A DNA stretch of 64,000 nucleotides from Capitulum mitella (GCA_030062745.1 CP099842.1:30604901-30668900); one strand, 5' to 3'. Shown: positions 10,767-22,600, counted from the first letter of the stretch. Notes: a model not told the origin generated them from the letters alone. Program-made: numbers and translations.

Positions 10767-11985
10767 CCCGTCCCCGACTGGGGGGGGCAGTTGACTGCCC
10801 CCCTGAGGTTTTTCTGGGATTGCGAGAGAACAAACAAACACAGAGTCACGAAACATTGTGTACCTTTTGCTTTATGAATTTTACATCTCGTGTCAAAATT
10901 TTGACCTCAGGTCAGGTAAGTTTCTTGACCTAGGTCAAGTCAAACAGACCTATGTTGGAAAACGTTTAGCGCCCTGTAACTTTTTCGCAAAACAAGGTAT
11001 CTCAATAATACTTTCAGGGATTAGTGATCGTATACATGTTACAAACCTCCTATCTCAGATTTTTCGGAAGTTTTCCGGGTCATTGACCTAAGCTCAAGCC
11101 CATTTTTAAGACATGTCTTCGTTTTTTTTCGGAAATTGACGGAATATTTCATAACATTTTTTTTGTGTGGAGTAAAGCAGACATCTAGTTACCGTAACTG
11201 GGTAAAGTATCAATGATTTCCAGCCATTGACCTGAGGTCAGGTCACGAATAACTGTAGTGAGCCAAAATGTACCACCGTCAAAATCGGCGATGAATTACT
11301 CAGAATGGGTAGAAAATATCAGAACTACCTTGCACAGACGTAAGTAACACCAGGAACCTAAAAAAGTTTGAAAAAGTAGCATATTTTGGAAATAAACAGT
11401 CTCTCGAGAATGAAGCTCCTCAGATTGTGTAGATTGGTAACCAATGAATTTTTTCCAAAATTTAAGCATGAAAAATCATCACAAGAACCACTAAGTTTAA
11501 TGAAATTTACATAGATCGTCTTTTTTCGCGAAAATAAAATAACGCTAAAATTAGTTCCCGCCAATTTGTTACGGCATACGGCAGCGGTGCACGCCTACAG
11601 CTGCCGTGAGAATTGCCGTGTCTTTAACTCAACGTTTCGGCGTATATGTTGAACAAATCGGAGAAATGAGACGTGTATCGGAATCCGCGGACCTTTACTT
11701 GTGCGCTGGTGCCTTAACCTATGCGTTATTAGTCACAGCCCTTGAGATTCACGCCATTTCTCGGTCTCATACAGTCGGCTATGAGAAAGCATATATAGGG
11801 CGTAAATTGCTTACATATTATCTAAAACTAAAAAATGAGACCAGTTTTAAGCTCTCCTCGTCACAGGCTTTCCAACGGTAGGCTTAATTTTATTGTGCGA
11901 CCAACCGTTCGTGATTTGAGGAGGAGCGGCCAACTGCCCCCCCCCAGTCCCCCGTGTTCGAAACCGACCGACGGTCGTGCGCGGG
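10767..11985 (-). mobile_element. TTAA element, family A copy 1 (arm 1 only)
   Basis: The element is flanked by TTAA on both sides (10763-10766 and 11986-11989). Read inward, its ends are CCCGTCCCCGACTGGGG and CCCGCGCACGACCGTCGG, each followed by a palindromic G/C hairpin around GGGGCAGTTGACTGCCCC. It is 1219 bp long with no transposase. The matching place in arm 2 (48539-48542) is a single uninterrupted TTAA, so both insertion boundaries and the target duplication are read directly from this window. It sits about 260 bp upstream of the GTPase start codon. Confidence 0.9.
10902..10937. promoter_or_regulatory. AGGTCA half-site cluster in family A copy 1
   Basis: TGACCTCAGGTCA at 10902-10914 and the perfect palindrome TGACCTAGGTCA at 10926-10937 are everted AGGTCA half-sites. 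A further TGACCTGAGGTCAGGTCA lies at 11228-11245. Nuclear receptors bind AGGTCA half-sites. Binding or function here is inference. Confidence 0.4.
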
Positions 11986-11989
11986 TTAA

Positions 11990-12534
11990 GAGAATGTGCT
12001 GGTCTTATTGTATACACCAAGTACGCGGATACAACAGTTTTGTTTCGGAGGTTGGAAAAACCAAAAACGTGGCAGGTTTTATTGCATTGTTCGTGAAAAA
12101 GCAATCCTTCTTTTGAAGTAAACTCCTAAGGTAGGTCTGTCTGGTAACCATGTCGCCACTCGGCGTTTTTTTCTTATATCGGGACAGAAGAAATGGCATG
12201 TTTTCATTGATCGGGTGCGCATGTCACTGGGAACTCCCACACACCAGCCTTTCCCACGACTGAGTGGTGGCCAATTTGTCAGTGCTAGGCACGTGCTGGC
12301 TCTCGTGTCCTGGCCACCGGAAAGAGACCGTGCTGCTTTATTCTCAATAAAAGCGATTGCTCAGGCCAGAGATTGACCGTGTTTCTGCATTCATGCACGT
12401 AAAAGGTGCATTTGTTTCACGAAGCGGTTCGACCCTGTGGCTCGATCTTGTGAAGATCGTGTGATATTGAAAGATCTCGGGCTTTAAGACCGCGCGTCGT
12501 TGGAAAATTGGTTCTGTCATTTATTTCGGTGGCT
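11990..12534. other. arm sequence without a recognised gene
   Basis: Shared with arm 2 (about 47994-48538). I see no coding sequence. A GGTTCGACC block near 12425 resembles a tRNA B-box but no cloverleaf can be folded around it. Confidence 0.5.
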
Positions 12535-13111
12535 TTAAACCCCGCCCCCGACCGGAAGGATGTTCACTCGCACGGACGACGAGGGGTGTTCGTTGGCAGG
12601 CACCCTCCTCGCCATTTGGCTCGTAATTGAGGTAGCGCCACGGGACAAAAGCAATCGATAATTGTGTGTCCAGGGAATCCGGCAGTACCCCTGGGACCTA
12701 CCAGTTGATTTCCCGAAATTAAAAACCATGCATTTGGGGCCATATAGACCTAAAATCGTCTCAATTACTATGTGAAATACGAAAATTAATATAGCAACGT
12801 TCCAAAGTCAGAAGAGGTCATCTTAGGTCATTGGCCTTGTTTGACCTTGAAAAAATCATTGACCTAAGAAGATGACCTGTTGGCATGTGGACTCTCATTG
12901 TGAACCGATTTCATGCCTATCGTCTGCTGTTTACGCATACCTACTTCCCTAAAACAGTAAAAAAAACGGTATGTTGCGCCAGAATCGCTCTCCAGGCATT
13001 TAGTAATGTCCTCATAGCTCGTTGACCTCAGACATCTCTTTTTCAAAACATGCGCAATGAATGTATCATCGGCTACGCCAAATTTCGTGCGCCGTATTGC
13101 TGTGGTCTTTA

Positions 13112-14320
13112 CCCCTATTCGCGGAGGGCTAGACGGTATGGCCGATTGCTGGTAAGTGGGGGGGGGGGGCGTATTCGGCCCCCCATGAGATCTCGAGAAC
13201 TGCACATTCGATTTTATCGCAACAAACGGCAATCGATTTGCCATGACGTAAACTACGTTTAAAAAAGAAAACTTTCAAAATTTTGAAAGGTGTGGATACG
13301 GGGGGGGGAAATATTGAAATGGGGGTACCTTTGGACTTCGTATAACTCTGTTGTTTATGAACCGATTTCAATGAAATTGGCATGAATCGAGAGATTATGG
13401 ATAAGACTTTTATCATTGATACGCACATTTGAAATTCTGAGAAATGCATAGGCGTTCACAGGGCCTCAAAAATAGGTTGATTACCATTCCCAAAACGGAA
13501 TGAAAAAGGTAAAAGCACTTTTTTGGCTTCTGCTAGTCATGTTATGCTAAACAACTACAAGTCGTATTACAATGTTTGTAGAATGTTAGCATAGGCGGTG
13601 CCAGCGACATGAAAAGCGGAGAACTGTCATGGTCACATGCTGTTCAGACCAACTTGTGACCTTTGACCTTAAATAACATGCAGTGACCCTGGAGTCACAT
13701 GGAATGATCTCGTGTGCATTTAATATTATCTGTAAACGTAAACGTTTTCATTCATTTGAATTCAATCTATTTGAAAAATTCCATTTTACGGCTATTGTGG
13801 TAGAGGCACGCACACTGACATTTTAGGTCATAGCTCCGTGACCCGACTTGATATCGAGCTGAAACGTAATACAGAAGTAGAGGGCACCCTTCTACGTCAT
13901 ACATATTCCGGGTTTGGCATTTCAAAAAATACCACCAAAATTATTACCATAAAATCAGATTTTGACTTTTGACCTTGACCTGACCTTGGAAAGTGACCTC
14001 AGATGAACAAAATTGTATTTGCACGTTGCCCAACTATTTAGCTATACACCCATATAAGGCTTTAAGTTCTAACTTAAAAACGCTATCTGGCAGTAATTTT
14101 CCTCCTACCCTCAACACGGCGAAAATTGGCCTAAAGGGGCCTCCCAAAAACGTTGCCTGGCTCCGTCCCTGAGAAGAATTGAATTTTGAAATTTTGTCTC
14201 AGTACGTAAAAAGAATAGCTTGGAAAAGTGACCAAGTTTTGTGAAACTGCAATAAAAACCCTAGAATTGGCAAGCAAAAAAACCGAAGATGGCAGATTCA
14301 GCCTCCCTGACGGTAATAGG
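13112..14320 (+). mobile_element. TTAA element, family B copy 1 (nested in D)
   Basis: The ends read CCCCTATTCGCGGAGGGCT on the left and, read inward on the other strand, CCCTATTACCGTCAGGGAGG. The right flank is TTAA (14321-14324). The left flank reads TTTA, a decayed TTAA; arm 2 still has TTAA at the equivalent place. Subterminal G and C runs can pair. It is 1209 bp long with no transposase. The interior keeps the family landmarks CACTTTTTTGGCTTCTGCTA, GGCGGTGCCAG.GACATGAAAA and TGACCTTGACCTGACCTT. Confidence 0.85.
13657..13669 (-). promoter_or_regulatory. perfect DR1 (AGGTCA-A-AGGTCA) in family B copy 1
   Basis: TGACCTTTGACCT on the plus strand is two AGGTCA half-sites in direct repeat with one spacer base, the consensus bound by RXR-heterodimer, HNF4 and COUP-TF type nuclear receptors. 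Occupancy is unknown. Confidence 0.45.
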
Positions 14321-14377
14321 GTTAAAACATTGCTTGAGGGGTGGCGTCCACCCTCCACGTCGTTCGGCGAGGGTTAA

Positions 14378-16309
14378 ATTTCGAGCTTCTTTTCCTTCAG
14401 GAGTCGTTTTTCCACCACCTGTTTCTTCCCCAAATTTCCAAGAGGACGATGTACAGTGACTTCTTGACAATGAAAACAAAACCTACTGTAGTAATGGCAC
14501 AGGCGAAGACAAATGCGGGGTGGTCCTCTGCAATAAACATTGAAGTATTCCCTTTAAGTTACAGTTCGTGTGTTTGTGTTCATTATCAAGTGTTCGTTGT
14601 TTTTGCACAATTCCCAGTGAAGGTTTAAAGCCAGATGGCGAAGGACGTCAGTCAAACGTATATTGTCCGGACGTTTCAAATGAAGGGTACTAAACAAACA
14701 TATCGGCAAACGTTCGCTGAACATAGATTAGGGGTAAATTCATGACTAATATGACTGTTATTCGGTGGGAGTATTCAATTTATACAACTTTACTGGTATC
14801 GGGTTTGTGACACGAATTTTAAAGTGCGCGGTGTGCTATTTCTATAGTCGAGGTTCTGTGCTGGCACCCCAAAGCCGTGAGCTATGTAGTCCGTGATACG
14901 TTCCACGTATCACGTAATAACAAATTTCATAAGTCCAGAAATGTAATGGATGAATGGAAAATGGATATATTTCTAAAACTGACTCGTCTCTCATGTTACT
15001 TTTTCGTTTAAATTAGTCTTTCTGGGTAATTTTCCTCTGACCGTGTTAATTTTAGAAGAACCTGCAGCTGTCCATTTGTCCGAGAAGCCGATCGCCTTTG
15101 CCCAGCATTTAGCTCGTATTCGTCGTAAACGCGCTTAAAATTATGGTGTGTGTTGCACATGTATAGAAGAGAGTTAAATTTTAAGGTTTGCAGTTGATAA
15201 CTGAATATCATTACCAAAGCCGAACAGACATACGAGACATTTCTGTATTGTTGGTATTTTGAGGCTTTGGCGCGCAGAATCGTCTGCTGGCCGGAGTTCT
15301 GCTTGAATGTCCCTTTGCTGTATGTGTTTCCCTCGTCCCTTTTTGATCCGTATCGGTCCTTGCAAATCCCAGTCAACCAGATTCGTGTACACAGCCAAGC
15401 TGGGCGTGCATGTGGGCACCTCATGAGTTGTCAGTAGCTGAATCGCAACACGGTATGCCGGTAGGCATTGGTAAACTGCAATGAACGGAGTAATACCGGA
15501 GTGAAACTCACGATGCTGTTAGGGTATCTGGACGCACTGGAGTCGATATTATCATTGAACATTACAGAGTTTTCATCGCTGTGGGAGTGCCCACCTTCTG
15601 GATCGTGTCATTCGACGACGTTGAAAACATTACTCATGCTTCATTCAGGCACGTAGCTGGGGTTTTCCTCGGAGAGGGGAGGGGGAAATGTTAAATGCCA
15701 CTGGCATGTGACAAAATTTATGGGAAAAGCAGCAGTTTCATGTAACTGACCTCATATTCGACGCACATGGTTTGCTTTTGCAGCATACATACAATCACTG
15801 TTCCGCATTCCGGCGAAATCGTCAAAGTTCTAGTGTAGTCCACTCTGCTGCGGGACGGGAGGCATGGCCTCCTTGCCCCCTTGGCCACTGGAATTCGATT
15901 AGTTGAGCAATGACGCCAGCACAAGCCGTCATGGCTGATGTCTGACATTTCCCTACAGTTAAACGGCACTGCTGTGTTATCAGTCTGGCAATGAAATGTT
16001 CAGCTTTCGCAGTGATGTATGAACACACGAGGGACGCTGCTTCTCCGAACCCGGCTTTAGTTTTGTACTTTAAGTACTCGTACGTGACATTGACGCTAGA
16101 TGGTTCTGCGGGATGAGCCGAGTTGTTTTCTCGTGCCGTCTGGACAGGATACCGAGAAATTCAATCGCCCAAGCCTTCTGTAGCCTGGCTTAAGCCCGTT
16201 CCTTGCAGATACAGACAAAACACCGACGAAGACGCGTCATCTTACATTTCGCTTTTTTTTGTATACGTCGATCTGAACAGGGTCGGATATCATTTACGGT
16301 TAAACCCGC
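14378..16309. other. arm sequence, mostly unassigned
   Basis: Conserved with arm 2 (44227-46134). A G/C-tract repeat near 15650-15735 (GCACGTAG, GGGGAGGGGGAAA, TGCCACTGGCAT) recurs at 44780-44880 and 59840-60075, so it belongs to another dispersed repeat. The only extended open frame kept in both arms is listed separately. Confidence 0.5.
15008..15424 (-). CDS. open frame conserved between arms (hypothetical)
   Basis: I do not recognise this product. The 138-codon frame is kept in arm 2 (45098-45460, 120 codons) with a handful of replacements (for example DRYG/DGYG, FSYQ/FNYQ, SLLY/SLVY). A second, overlapping frame (15174-15419) is also kept in both arms. With two frames conserved at once, survival more likely reflects recent duplication than selection. 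No signal peptide, domain or convincing start context is visible. Confidence 0.2.
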   Translation of the reverse strand: MRCPHARPAWLCTRIWLTGICKDRYGSKRDEGNTYSKGTFKQNSGQQTILRAKASKYQQYRNVSYVCSALVMIFSYQLQTLKFNSLLYMCNTHHNFKRVYDEYELNAGQRRSASRTNGQLQVLLKLTRSEENYPERLI

Positions 16310-16313
16310 GCAC

Positions 16314-17519
16314 GACCGTCGGTCCGTTTCGAACATGGGTGACTGGGGGGGGGGGCAGTTGGCCGCCCCCCTCTTACTCACGAACGGTTGGTCGCACGAT
16401 AAAAATAAGCACACCGTTGGAAAGCTTGTGACGAGTAGAGCTCGAAACTGGTCTCATTTTTAGTTTTAGATAATATGTAAGCAATTTACGCCCTATATAT
16501 GTTTTCTCATAGCCCACTGCACGAGACCGAGAAATGGCGTGAATCTCAAGGGCTGTCACTAAAAACGCATAGGTAAAAGCATCAGCGCACAAGTAAAGGT
16601 CCGCGGATGCCGATACACGTCTCATTTCCCAGATTTCTTCAATATATACGCCGAAACGTTGAGTTAAAGACACGGCAATTCTCGCGGCAGCTGTAGGCGT
16701 GCGCTGCTGCCGTATGCGGTAACAAATTGACGGCAACTAATTTTAGCGTTATTTTATTTTCGCGGAAAAAGACAAGCTATGTATATTTTATTGATCTTAG
16801 TGGCTCTTGCGATGGTTTTTCATGCTTAAATTTTGGAAAAATTCATTGGTTACAAATCTACACAATTGGCGGAGCTTTATTCTCGAGAGCCTGTTTATTT
16901 CCAAAATATGCTAGTTTTTCAAACTTTTTGCGGTTCCTGGTATTACTTACGTCTATGCAAGCTAGTTCTGCTATTTTCTACCCATTCTGAGTAATTCATC
17001 GCCGATTTTGACGGTGGTACATTTTGGCTCACTACAGTTATTCGTGACCTGACCTCAGGTCAATGGCTGGAAGTCATTGATACTTTGCCCAATGACGGTA
17101 ACTAGATGTCTGCTTCACTCCACACTAAAAATGTTATGAAATATTCCGTCAATTTCCGAAAAAACGACGACATGTCTTAAAAATGGGCTTGAGCTTAGGT
17201 CAATGACCCGGAAAATTCCGAAAACTCTCAGTTAGGAGATTTTTTGCATCTATCACGTTCACTAATCCCTGGAAGTATTATTCAGATATCTTATTTTGCG
17301 AAAAAGTTAGAGGGCGATAAACTTTTTTGGACATAGGTCTGTTCGACCTGACCTAGGTCAGACACGTGACCTGACCTGAGGTCCAAATTTTGACACGAGA
17401 TGTAAAATTGATGAAGCAAAAGGTACACAAAGTTTCGTGACTCTGTGTTTGTTCGTTCTTTCGCAATCCCAGAAAAACCTCAGGGGGGCAGTCAACTGCC
17501 CCCCCCAGTCGGGGACGGG
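16314..17519 (+). mobile_element. TTAA element, family A copy 2 (arm 1 only)
   Basis: The flanks are TTAA at 16310-16313 and 17520-17523. The left end reads ACCCGCGCACGACCGTCGG with one extra A; the right end read inward is CCCGTCCCCGACTGGGG. The subterminal hairpin around GGGGCAGTTGGCCGCCCCC is clear on the left. Length is 1206 bp and there is no transposase. Arm 2 has a single TTAA at 44223-44226 at the same place, giving a second natural empty site. AGGTCA clusters lie at about 17043-17064 and 17346-17385. Confidence 0.9.
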
Positions 17520-17523
17520 TTAA

Positions 17524-18103
17524 GAGTAAGACAACGCCTATAAGACAGACAGCCGCATATAAGACAGTTTGGTGCTACACTCGCGCTGATATCTGTGAGA
17601 CCACGAGCCGCCGCTGCTTGTCCTTATTTAATCAACACAATGAGACATGATATTTTACATTTATGCATACATGTAGTTTGAATAACTATACTCAACACAT
17701 TGCATGATCCTTCCTGAGACAGCCGTTGTTTTACTTAGTTAATTTTGATCACCCGATTCAATGTGCATAGGAGCGTTTTAGCATTCGGAGGACCCAAGGC
17801 GTTTTAAGGCCATTTCATATAATATTGTAATCAGTAGTTACCCTAAGAACACACTACTTTCTCTGCCACTGATGCTAGCTCGCACAGTCAGCGACGGTGG
17901 CGCAGCGGCCGTTGAACTCACCGGTGCGCTAGCGGTTGGCCTGGCCGGACCGGAGACTCGCGTTGTCGCGGCGTCAGCTCAGATGCGGCGCCTCCCGCGG
18001 CTGCGGCGGAACTGAGCGGCGCCGGGCCCGCGCCGGCGCGCCTGATGTGGCCTCGGTCTTTGCCGGACACGTTTGGAGCCGGGGAACCTCGTGTCTCAGC
18101 GCG
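17524..18103. other. inner end of arm 1, CpG-rich
   Basis: Shared with 43640-44222. The last ~200 bp are very G+C- and CpG-rich, with open frames on both strands that reflect composition. No domain is recognisable. Confidence 0.5.
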
Positions 18104-18228
18104 ACAACAATCAACAATCATGGCGGAACTCACCATTTCTCATTACATGCAAAGGCATGGGTGTAACTGCGGTTCAGAAATTGAGGGGGACAAGCTGACG
18201 TGCCACTGGTGACCTGTCGCGGCCTCAG

Positions 18229-18451
18229 ATGCCGAGCTAGAGGCCTGGAGCTGGACATGGCGCTGGACGGCACCGTCTCGGACGCCATGATCGAGGGCAA
18301 CTTCGAGGAAGATCTGGGCCCGCTCTCGCTAGGCCTGGACCTGAACGACGACCTGTACCGGCGGGCGCGGCTCTCGACCGAGACCGATTTTCGGGACGTG
18401 GCGCAGCACGGTATCGTCGACGTCGTGGGCGACGACACGTACGGCCGCAAG
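18229..18451 (+). CDS. ARHGAP1: ARHGAP1/RhoGAP68F-like internal exon
   Basis: ARHGAP1 (p50RhoGAP; RhoGAP68F in flies) has an N-terminal Sec14/CRAL-TRIO-like domain and a C-terminal RhoGAP domain acting on Rho-family GTPases. This exon encodes FEEDLGPLSL, TDFRDVAQHGIVDVVGDD and TYGRK, matching the family's DIARHQIVEVAGDD.YGRK segment at the start of the Sec14-like domain. A possible acceptor, GGCCTCAG, ends at 18228 and a possible donor, AAG|GTGATC, follows at 18452. It starts 125 bp beyond the inner end of arm 1. The apparent acceptor phase is one base out of step with the donor of the exon at 51.2 kb, so either the acceptor is misplaced or the exon has an indel. It lies on the opposite strand from the other two ARHGAP1-like exons here. 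Confidence 0.65.
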
Positions 18452-19463
18452 GTGATCGTCGTCCTTGGCCTGACGGACACTGCCGGTCCGCCGCACACGC
18501 GCACAGATCGCCCGGCAAGTTGCCGCGCCGGGTCGGCCGCGCAATCACGCCGGCGAGCGGCCACAATATCACATGGAAGCTAACTGTGGGCTCCGGCGCC
18601 GGGCCCAAATTTCCCGGCGGCCTCCCGCTCGTCGCAGACGGACACGTCACCTCGCACGCAGCTTTGGGATAGGTACTGGCAGGAGATTCGCAACACCCAG
18701 AACCATCGTTCCCTGGGCGCGAAGGCGCCCACATCGGTCCGCTTTCGGGCATGCCGCAATACGCAATATACGTTATCGTCACTGGCTCACAGTATGTGGC
18801 TGTTCCACAGAAACAGCCGGTCCCCAGACTGGACATCTCACATCATGGGACTCAACGCAGCCTTAGCGACAAGCCTCTACCAATGCACTAAGCCTCAGAA
18901 ATTTCCTTAAATCCAGACCATTTTCTAGTACACTAATTCGTTGGCCTCACTGGAATGCGTGCACAATTTACCACGATAATCACTGCGTGCCACTCAATTT
19001 CTAGCCTTCGGCAAACGTGCTCGATTAACAGGACTAGTAAAGCCGCAGTGCTATTTTCAACAAAGCGCTCACACAAAGTCACATGACACAGAGCCGGACA
19101 ACAGGCGTCTTTGTAACGCGCACCCTCGCCGCGGGCACACCGTCCAGGTGCCGCTGCCACCTGGAAGGCCTGTCAGCCCGGGTCCAGTCCGGGCAGCCTG
19201 CCTGACGGCGACTGCGGGCACATTCGCCACGCGCCACGCGACGGTCCCCTCCCCCGCGGAACGTTTCCGCGCCGCCCGGGGCAGAATCTTTGGTCACCTC
19301 GCTGGTGGGCAGACGGCGGTCGGCCCCTGCCGGCGGGCGCGAGCGGCCGGCCCGGCCGCCGGCAACACCTCATCTTTGGTCGACAGACAGCAGAGATGCA
19401 AAGGAAAACGAGCGGCGCGCCGCCTGGCGGCCGGCCGACCCTCTGCGGCCGCCCCGGGCGCCG
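18452..19463. other. intron-like sequence with a CpG-rich patch
   Basis: No further ARHGAP1-like exon is seen. About 19120-19460 is very G+C-rich, with long open frames on both strands typical of CpG-rich DNA and no recognisable domain. Confidence 0.45.
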
Positions 19464-19634
19464 CTACAAGATGAACAGCTGGTGGTGGTTCTGAAGCAGG
19501 TAGTCGGTGAACGTGTTGATGGGCCCGATGGCTGCCAGCGACATCTGCCGATTTTGGTGCCAGATCAGGTTTGGTCCAAACACCACGGCCAGGTTTGACG
19601 ACGTCATTTTGTTCAGGTCGCTCCTGTCCATAAC
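19464..19634 (-). CDS. ARHGAP1: ARHGAP1/RhoGAP68F-like terminal exon
   Basis: The exon begins after a good acceptor (TTTGTTTCGCCTCAG) and reads VMDRSDLNKMTSSNLAVVFG, then PNLIWH, QMSLAAIGPINTFTDYLL and HHQLFIL before a TAG at 19464-19466. This is the end of a RhoGAP domain: NKM..NLAVVFGPNL is the conserved helix with the Asn that supports the catalytic pocket, and INTFT.FLL..H..LF ends the ARHGAP1 family. The upstream part with the catalytic arginine finger is not found within the window. The strand agrees with the exon at 51.2 kb and disagrees with the one at 18.2 kb. Confidence 0.8.
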   Translation of the reverse strand, partial: VMDRSDLNKMTSSNLAVVFGPNLIWHQNRQMSLAAIGPINTFTDYLLQNHHQLFIL

Positions 19635-22600
19635 CTGAGGCGAAACAAACGAGTCAACTCCACGCTGGTTTACATCAGATGACAACTCAACTGCACAGGA
19701 GACTTGTGCTCGATTCCATCGGAATCGGAATCGACTTTGGAATCGATTCCGTCCCGGTCAGAGTCAGAATCGAAACAGATTACACGTGCCGGAATCAGAG
19801 TCGGAGATAGATCACACGGTTGTCCATGGAACCAGAACTGGAAACGATCCCAATACTATCCAAAGGATCTTCATGGAATCGATAACCTGAATAGACAAAT
19901 GTCATTTCCAATCAAAATCGGGATCCATTCAGTTTTGGCAAATTGTGCTCAGTCAAGACCAGAATCGACTGAGCAAACCATGTTCAAACAGGATTCGGAA
20001 TCGATTTCCCCGAAGTGAAATCAACCACGCAAAAGTCTGTTGCACAAACGGAGTTCCAGGAACGGACGCAAAAGGTTCCAAATGGTCACAGCCCACATAT
20101 TTCCAACGAAACTCTCCGCAAGAGAGAAGCCTGTGAAGTACACACTATGTTTCACGATTAGAGTATGGCTGTCCGTGCAGGAGCGTAGCAGCATACAGCA
20201 CTTGTGTGTATGCGTGTATGTGGAGGGGAACAAGAAAAATTATCCCCCAGAGGGCTAATGCTAAGTTTCCCAAAAGTTGAGGGGGAGGGGCACGGATCCC
20301 CTGGCTCTCCCCGTTCCTGTATCCGTGTATGGAAGTACCTATTACAGCTCTCAACAGCCGATGAAAGTGCAGAAGGCCTTGGCTGCTACAGGGGGAGAGC
20401 TGTTTGCAAATCATTGCCGGAGGGTAATGCGTGGCTAGCAACAGGACTATCAAGACGGCGCATATCGCCAGTAAGGCAAACAAACTTCCTCGCAGCCCGG
20501 AAACCTTATCGTAATCATGAGTAAAGCTGCCCACAGTCCTCTATTGCATCAGACCTCCAGCCGCTATCAGCATCTGACAGTAAAAACCCTACGTTGTCCG
20601 GCGACATACATTTCCTGAGAAGTGGATGATGTACTTCAGTACCAGTATAGTTATCTTCGAGGAGCTTCTCAAGAACCAGGGGAGTTCACAATGGCGCCTC
20701 TCTCTGATTTCGGCAGTGCTGCGGGGGTAAAAAAAAACTTAACCCCGACAACTCCTATTTCTCCAACTACTACTATTTGCATTTAATACTACAACTACTA
20801 ACTGTAATTAATCCACAAACGATATTTAAATGCGTCGTGAAATACCTTGACACAAAGGTATTGAAATTCAAGACATTTTGAGCTTCGAAAGACATTAAAA
20901 ACAGTTATATTTCATCAATACCCATCTTTGGTAAAGGCTTACTGTATTTGGAAAGACCAATTTATGTATACAAAAAAGGTTATGAATGTAACAACAAATG
21001 TAATAGAAATGCACATATATCACACACAAAGTATGTATAAGTATTTTGCTGGGTTTCTCTCCCACACCAATATTAATAAGCAGAAAACAGACAAAAAAGT
21101 GAGCACAATGTCATCGCACCCTTTATGGGCTTTGTTTGATTCATTTCAAGGTCAAGAGCTTTGGTGTTCCGTGTACCTAAATGAGGTTTCTTCGAAGCTC
21201 TGAAGAAGCACTGATACCATTTTTGACCTCTTGCAACAACACATTCCAATTCTGGTCTGACTCTGGCCAGAACGGAATCGATTCCGGAGTCGGCAGATCC
21301 GAGCTCTGCTACGTCTGATTGTTCTCGCCGTCATAAACGCCCTGGTGCCGGATGCTGCTCCTGCGGCTTTGCTGCCGGCTCGTTCCCAACGGTCAGCACG
21401 CGTAGGAATTAGCGTTGGAATATGCCCATTGAACTTGCGTACCATTGTGGTTATCTAGTCTTATTGGTCATGCAAAAACACTGAATAAGTATAAACTAAC
21501 ACGCTCCCGGTCTGGGTGTGTAGAGGATGCCGACGATCAAAGTACTGGAACTGCCCACAAAAAATCTTAGTTGCGCACCCGGGACAGACATGATTATGAA
21601 GGCGAACAAGCATAAATGCTTGCCTGTGTGGGCCCGCCAGCGTTTCATATATGAGACGTCGGCGGGCTCATGTCACCGTATGGGAAAGGGCGCTGAAAGA
21701 TCGGTGGTGGCTGCGGGAATGACGATTTAATTTGAGTGGGCATATGTTGGATGCAATGTCATGGTGTATGTGGTGTCGCCAGTCATACCCCCATGTGGTC
21801 ATTGGTTCGAGGGCTCTGACGCCACTCTTGGCTTTGGTTGCACGTCGCACTGCACTGAATACAATGTGTTGAATCATCGCGCGATTTAGTGTCTCATATG
21901 CGACGCTCCGGCGGCGGATCCGACGAACACCATACCGAGTTTATCAGCATTAGCAGCCAGTACTCGCCGCTAGAGAATGCGACTCGGCGCCACATATTGC
22001 AATGACTAGTGGTTGCGCTAGTAATTCAACTTCTAGTATACAATAAAAAGACATTACATTAAACCAGTTCACAGGTGTCCGAGAGTGTTAAGCAAGACGC
22101 CATTTCAATCGAGCTGGTACACATCTGCAGTGTAGTACAAATGGTCAAGAACAATAATCACAAGCGAAGAAACCTCTGATCAGCGGGTACTGCAATGCTT
22201 TGTTTGTGCTAGGAACAAAGTATGGCCGCCCAGCTAGCACAGGAGCTAACGCATGTGGTAAGAGTGCGACCTCTCGCTCTCCCCAACCGGGCGCGTACGA
22301 TAAGGTTTCGACCCCTGGCTGTGATCTCCGTCGCCCGCGCTGGCGCCGGCAGCTAATTAGCGTCTCTCCGGGACACCGGCCGGCCCGGGGGGGGGGGTCC
22401 GTATCCCGTTCGCCCCCGGCCAGAGGTCCTGGAGGCGAACGGGACACGGAGCGCTTCGCCTCACACAGAGCGCTTCGCCACGCACTAAACGCATATTAAT
22501 CTGTTGTTGCTGTTCCCTCCCGTAAAGGAAATACCTACTGAGATTGTCAATTGTTTGAGCAAGATGTCTTGCCAAACACAAAACCTACAAATGGGAAAAA

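Larger units (their letters stand above)
12539..14373 (+). mobile_element. TTAA element, family D copy 1, interrupted by family B
   Basis: The element is bounded by TTAA at 12535-12538 and 14374-14377. Its ends read inward are a CCGCCCCCGACCGGAAGGA type and CCCTCGCCGAACGACG. Removing the nested family B element leaves about 620 bp. Near 12810-12880 its core holds an AGGTCA cluster (AGGTCATCTTAGGTCA, then TTGACCTTGA and TTGACCTAAG). The same nested arrangement is in arm 2, so both insertions predate the split of the arms. Confidence 0.7.
8400..18103 (-). repeat. inverted segmental duplication, arm 1
   Basis: This 9.7 kb block is the reverse complement of 43640-50895. The outer end lies near TATATATTTGTGAAAACCC (8403-8421) and the inner end near CTCAGCGCGAC (18093-18103), beyond which the arms differ completely. 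Removing two element insertions (1219 and 1206 bp plus one TTAA each) brings arm 1 to about 7.3 kb, the length of arm 2. GTPase protein identity between the arms is about 94% over the first 137 residues by eye. The arms carry the GTPase gene, a nested D/B transposon pair and about 1.9 kb of unassigned DNA. Confidence 0.9.

Noticed and set aside
12415..12450. GGTTCGACC block resembling a tRNA B-box (another at about 22305)
   Set aside because: No acceptor stem, anticodon arm or A-box can be folded around either block.
15174..15419. Second frame conserved in both arms over the hypothetical frame at 15008-15424
   Set aside because: Conservation of two overlapping frames is what recent duplication alone gives, so it is not evidence of coding.
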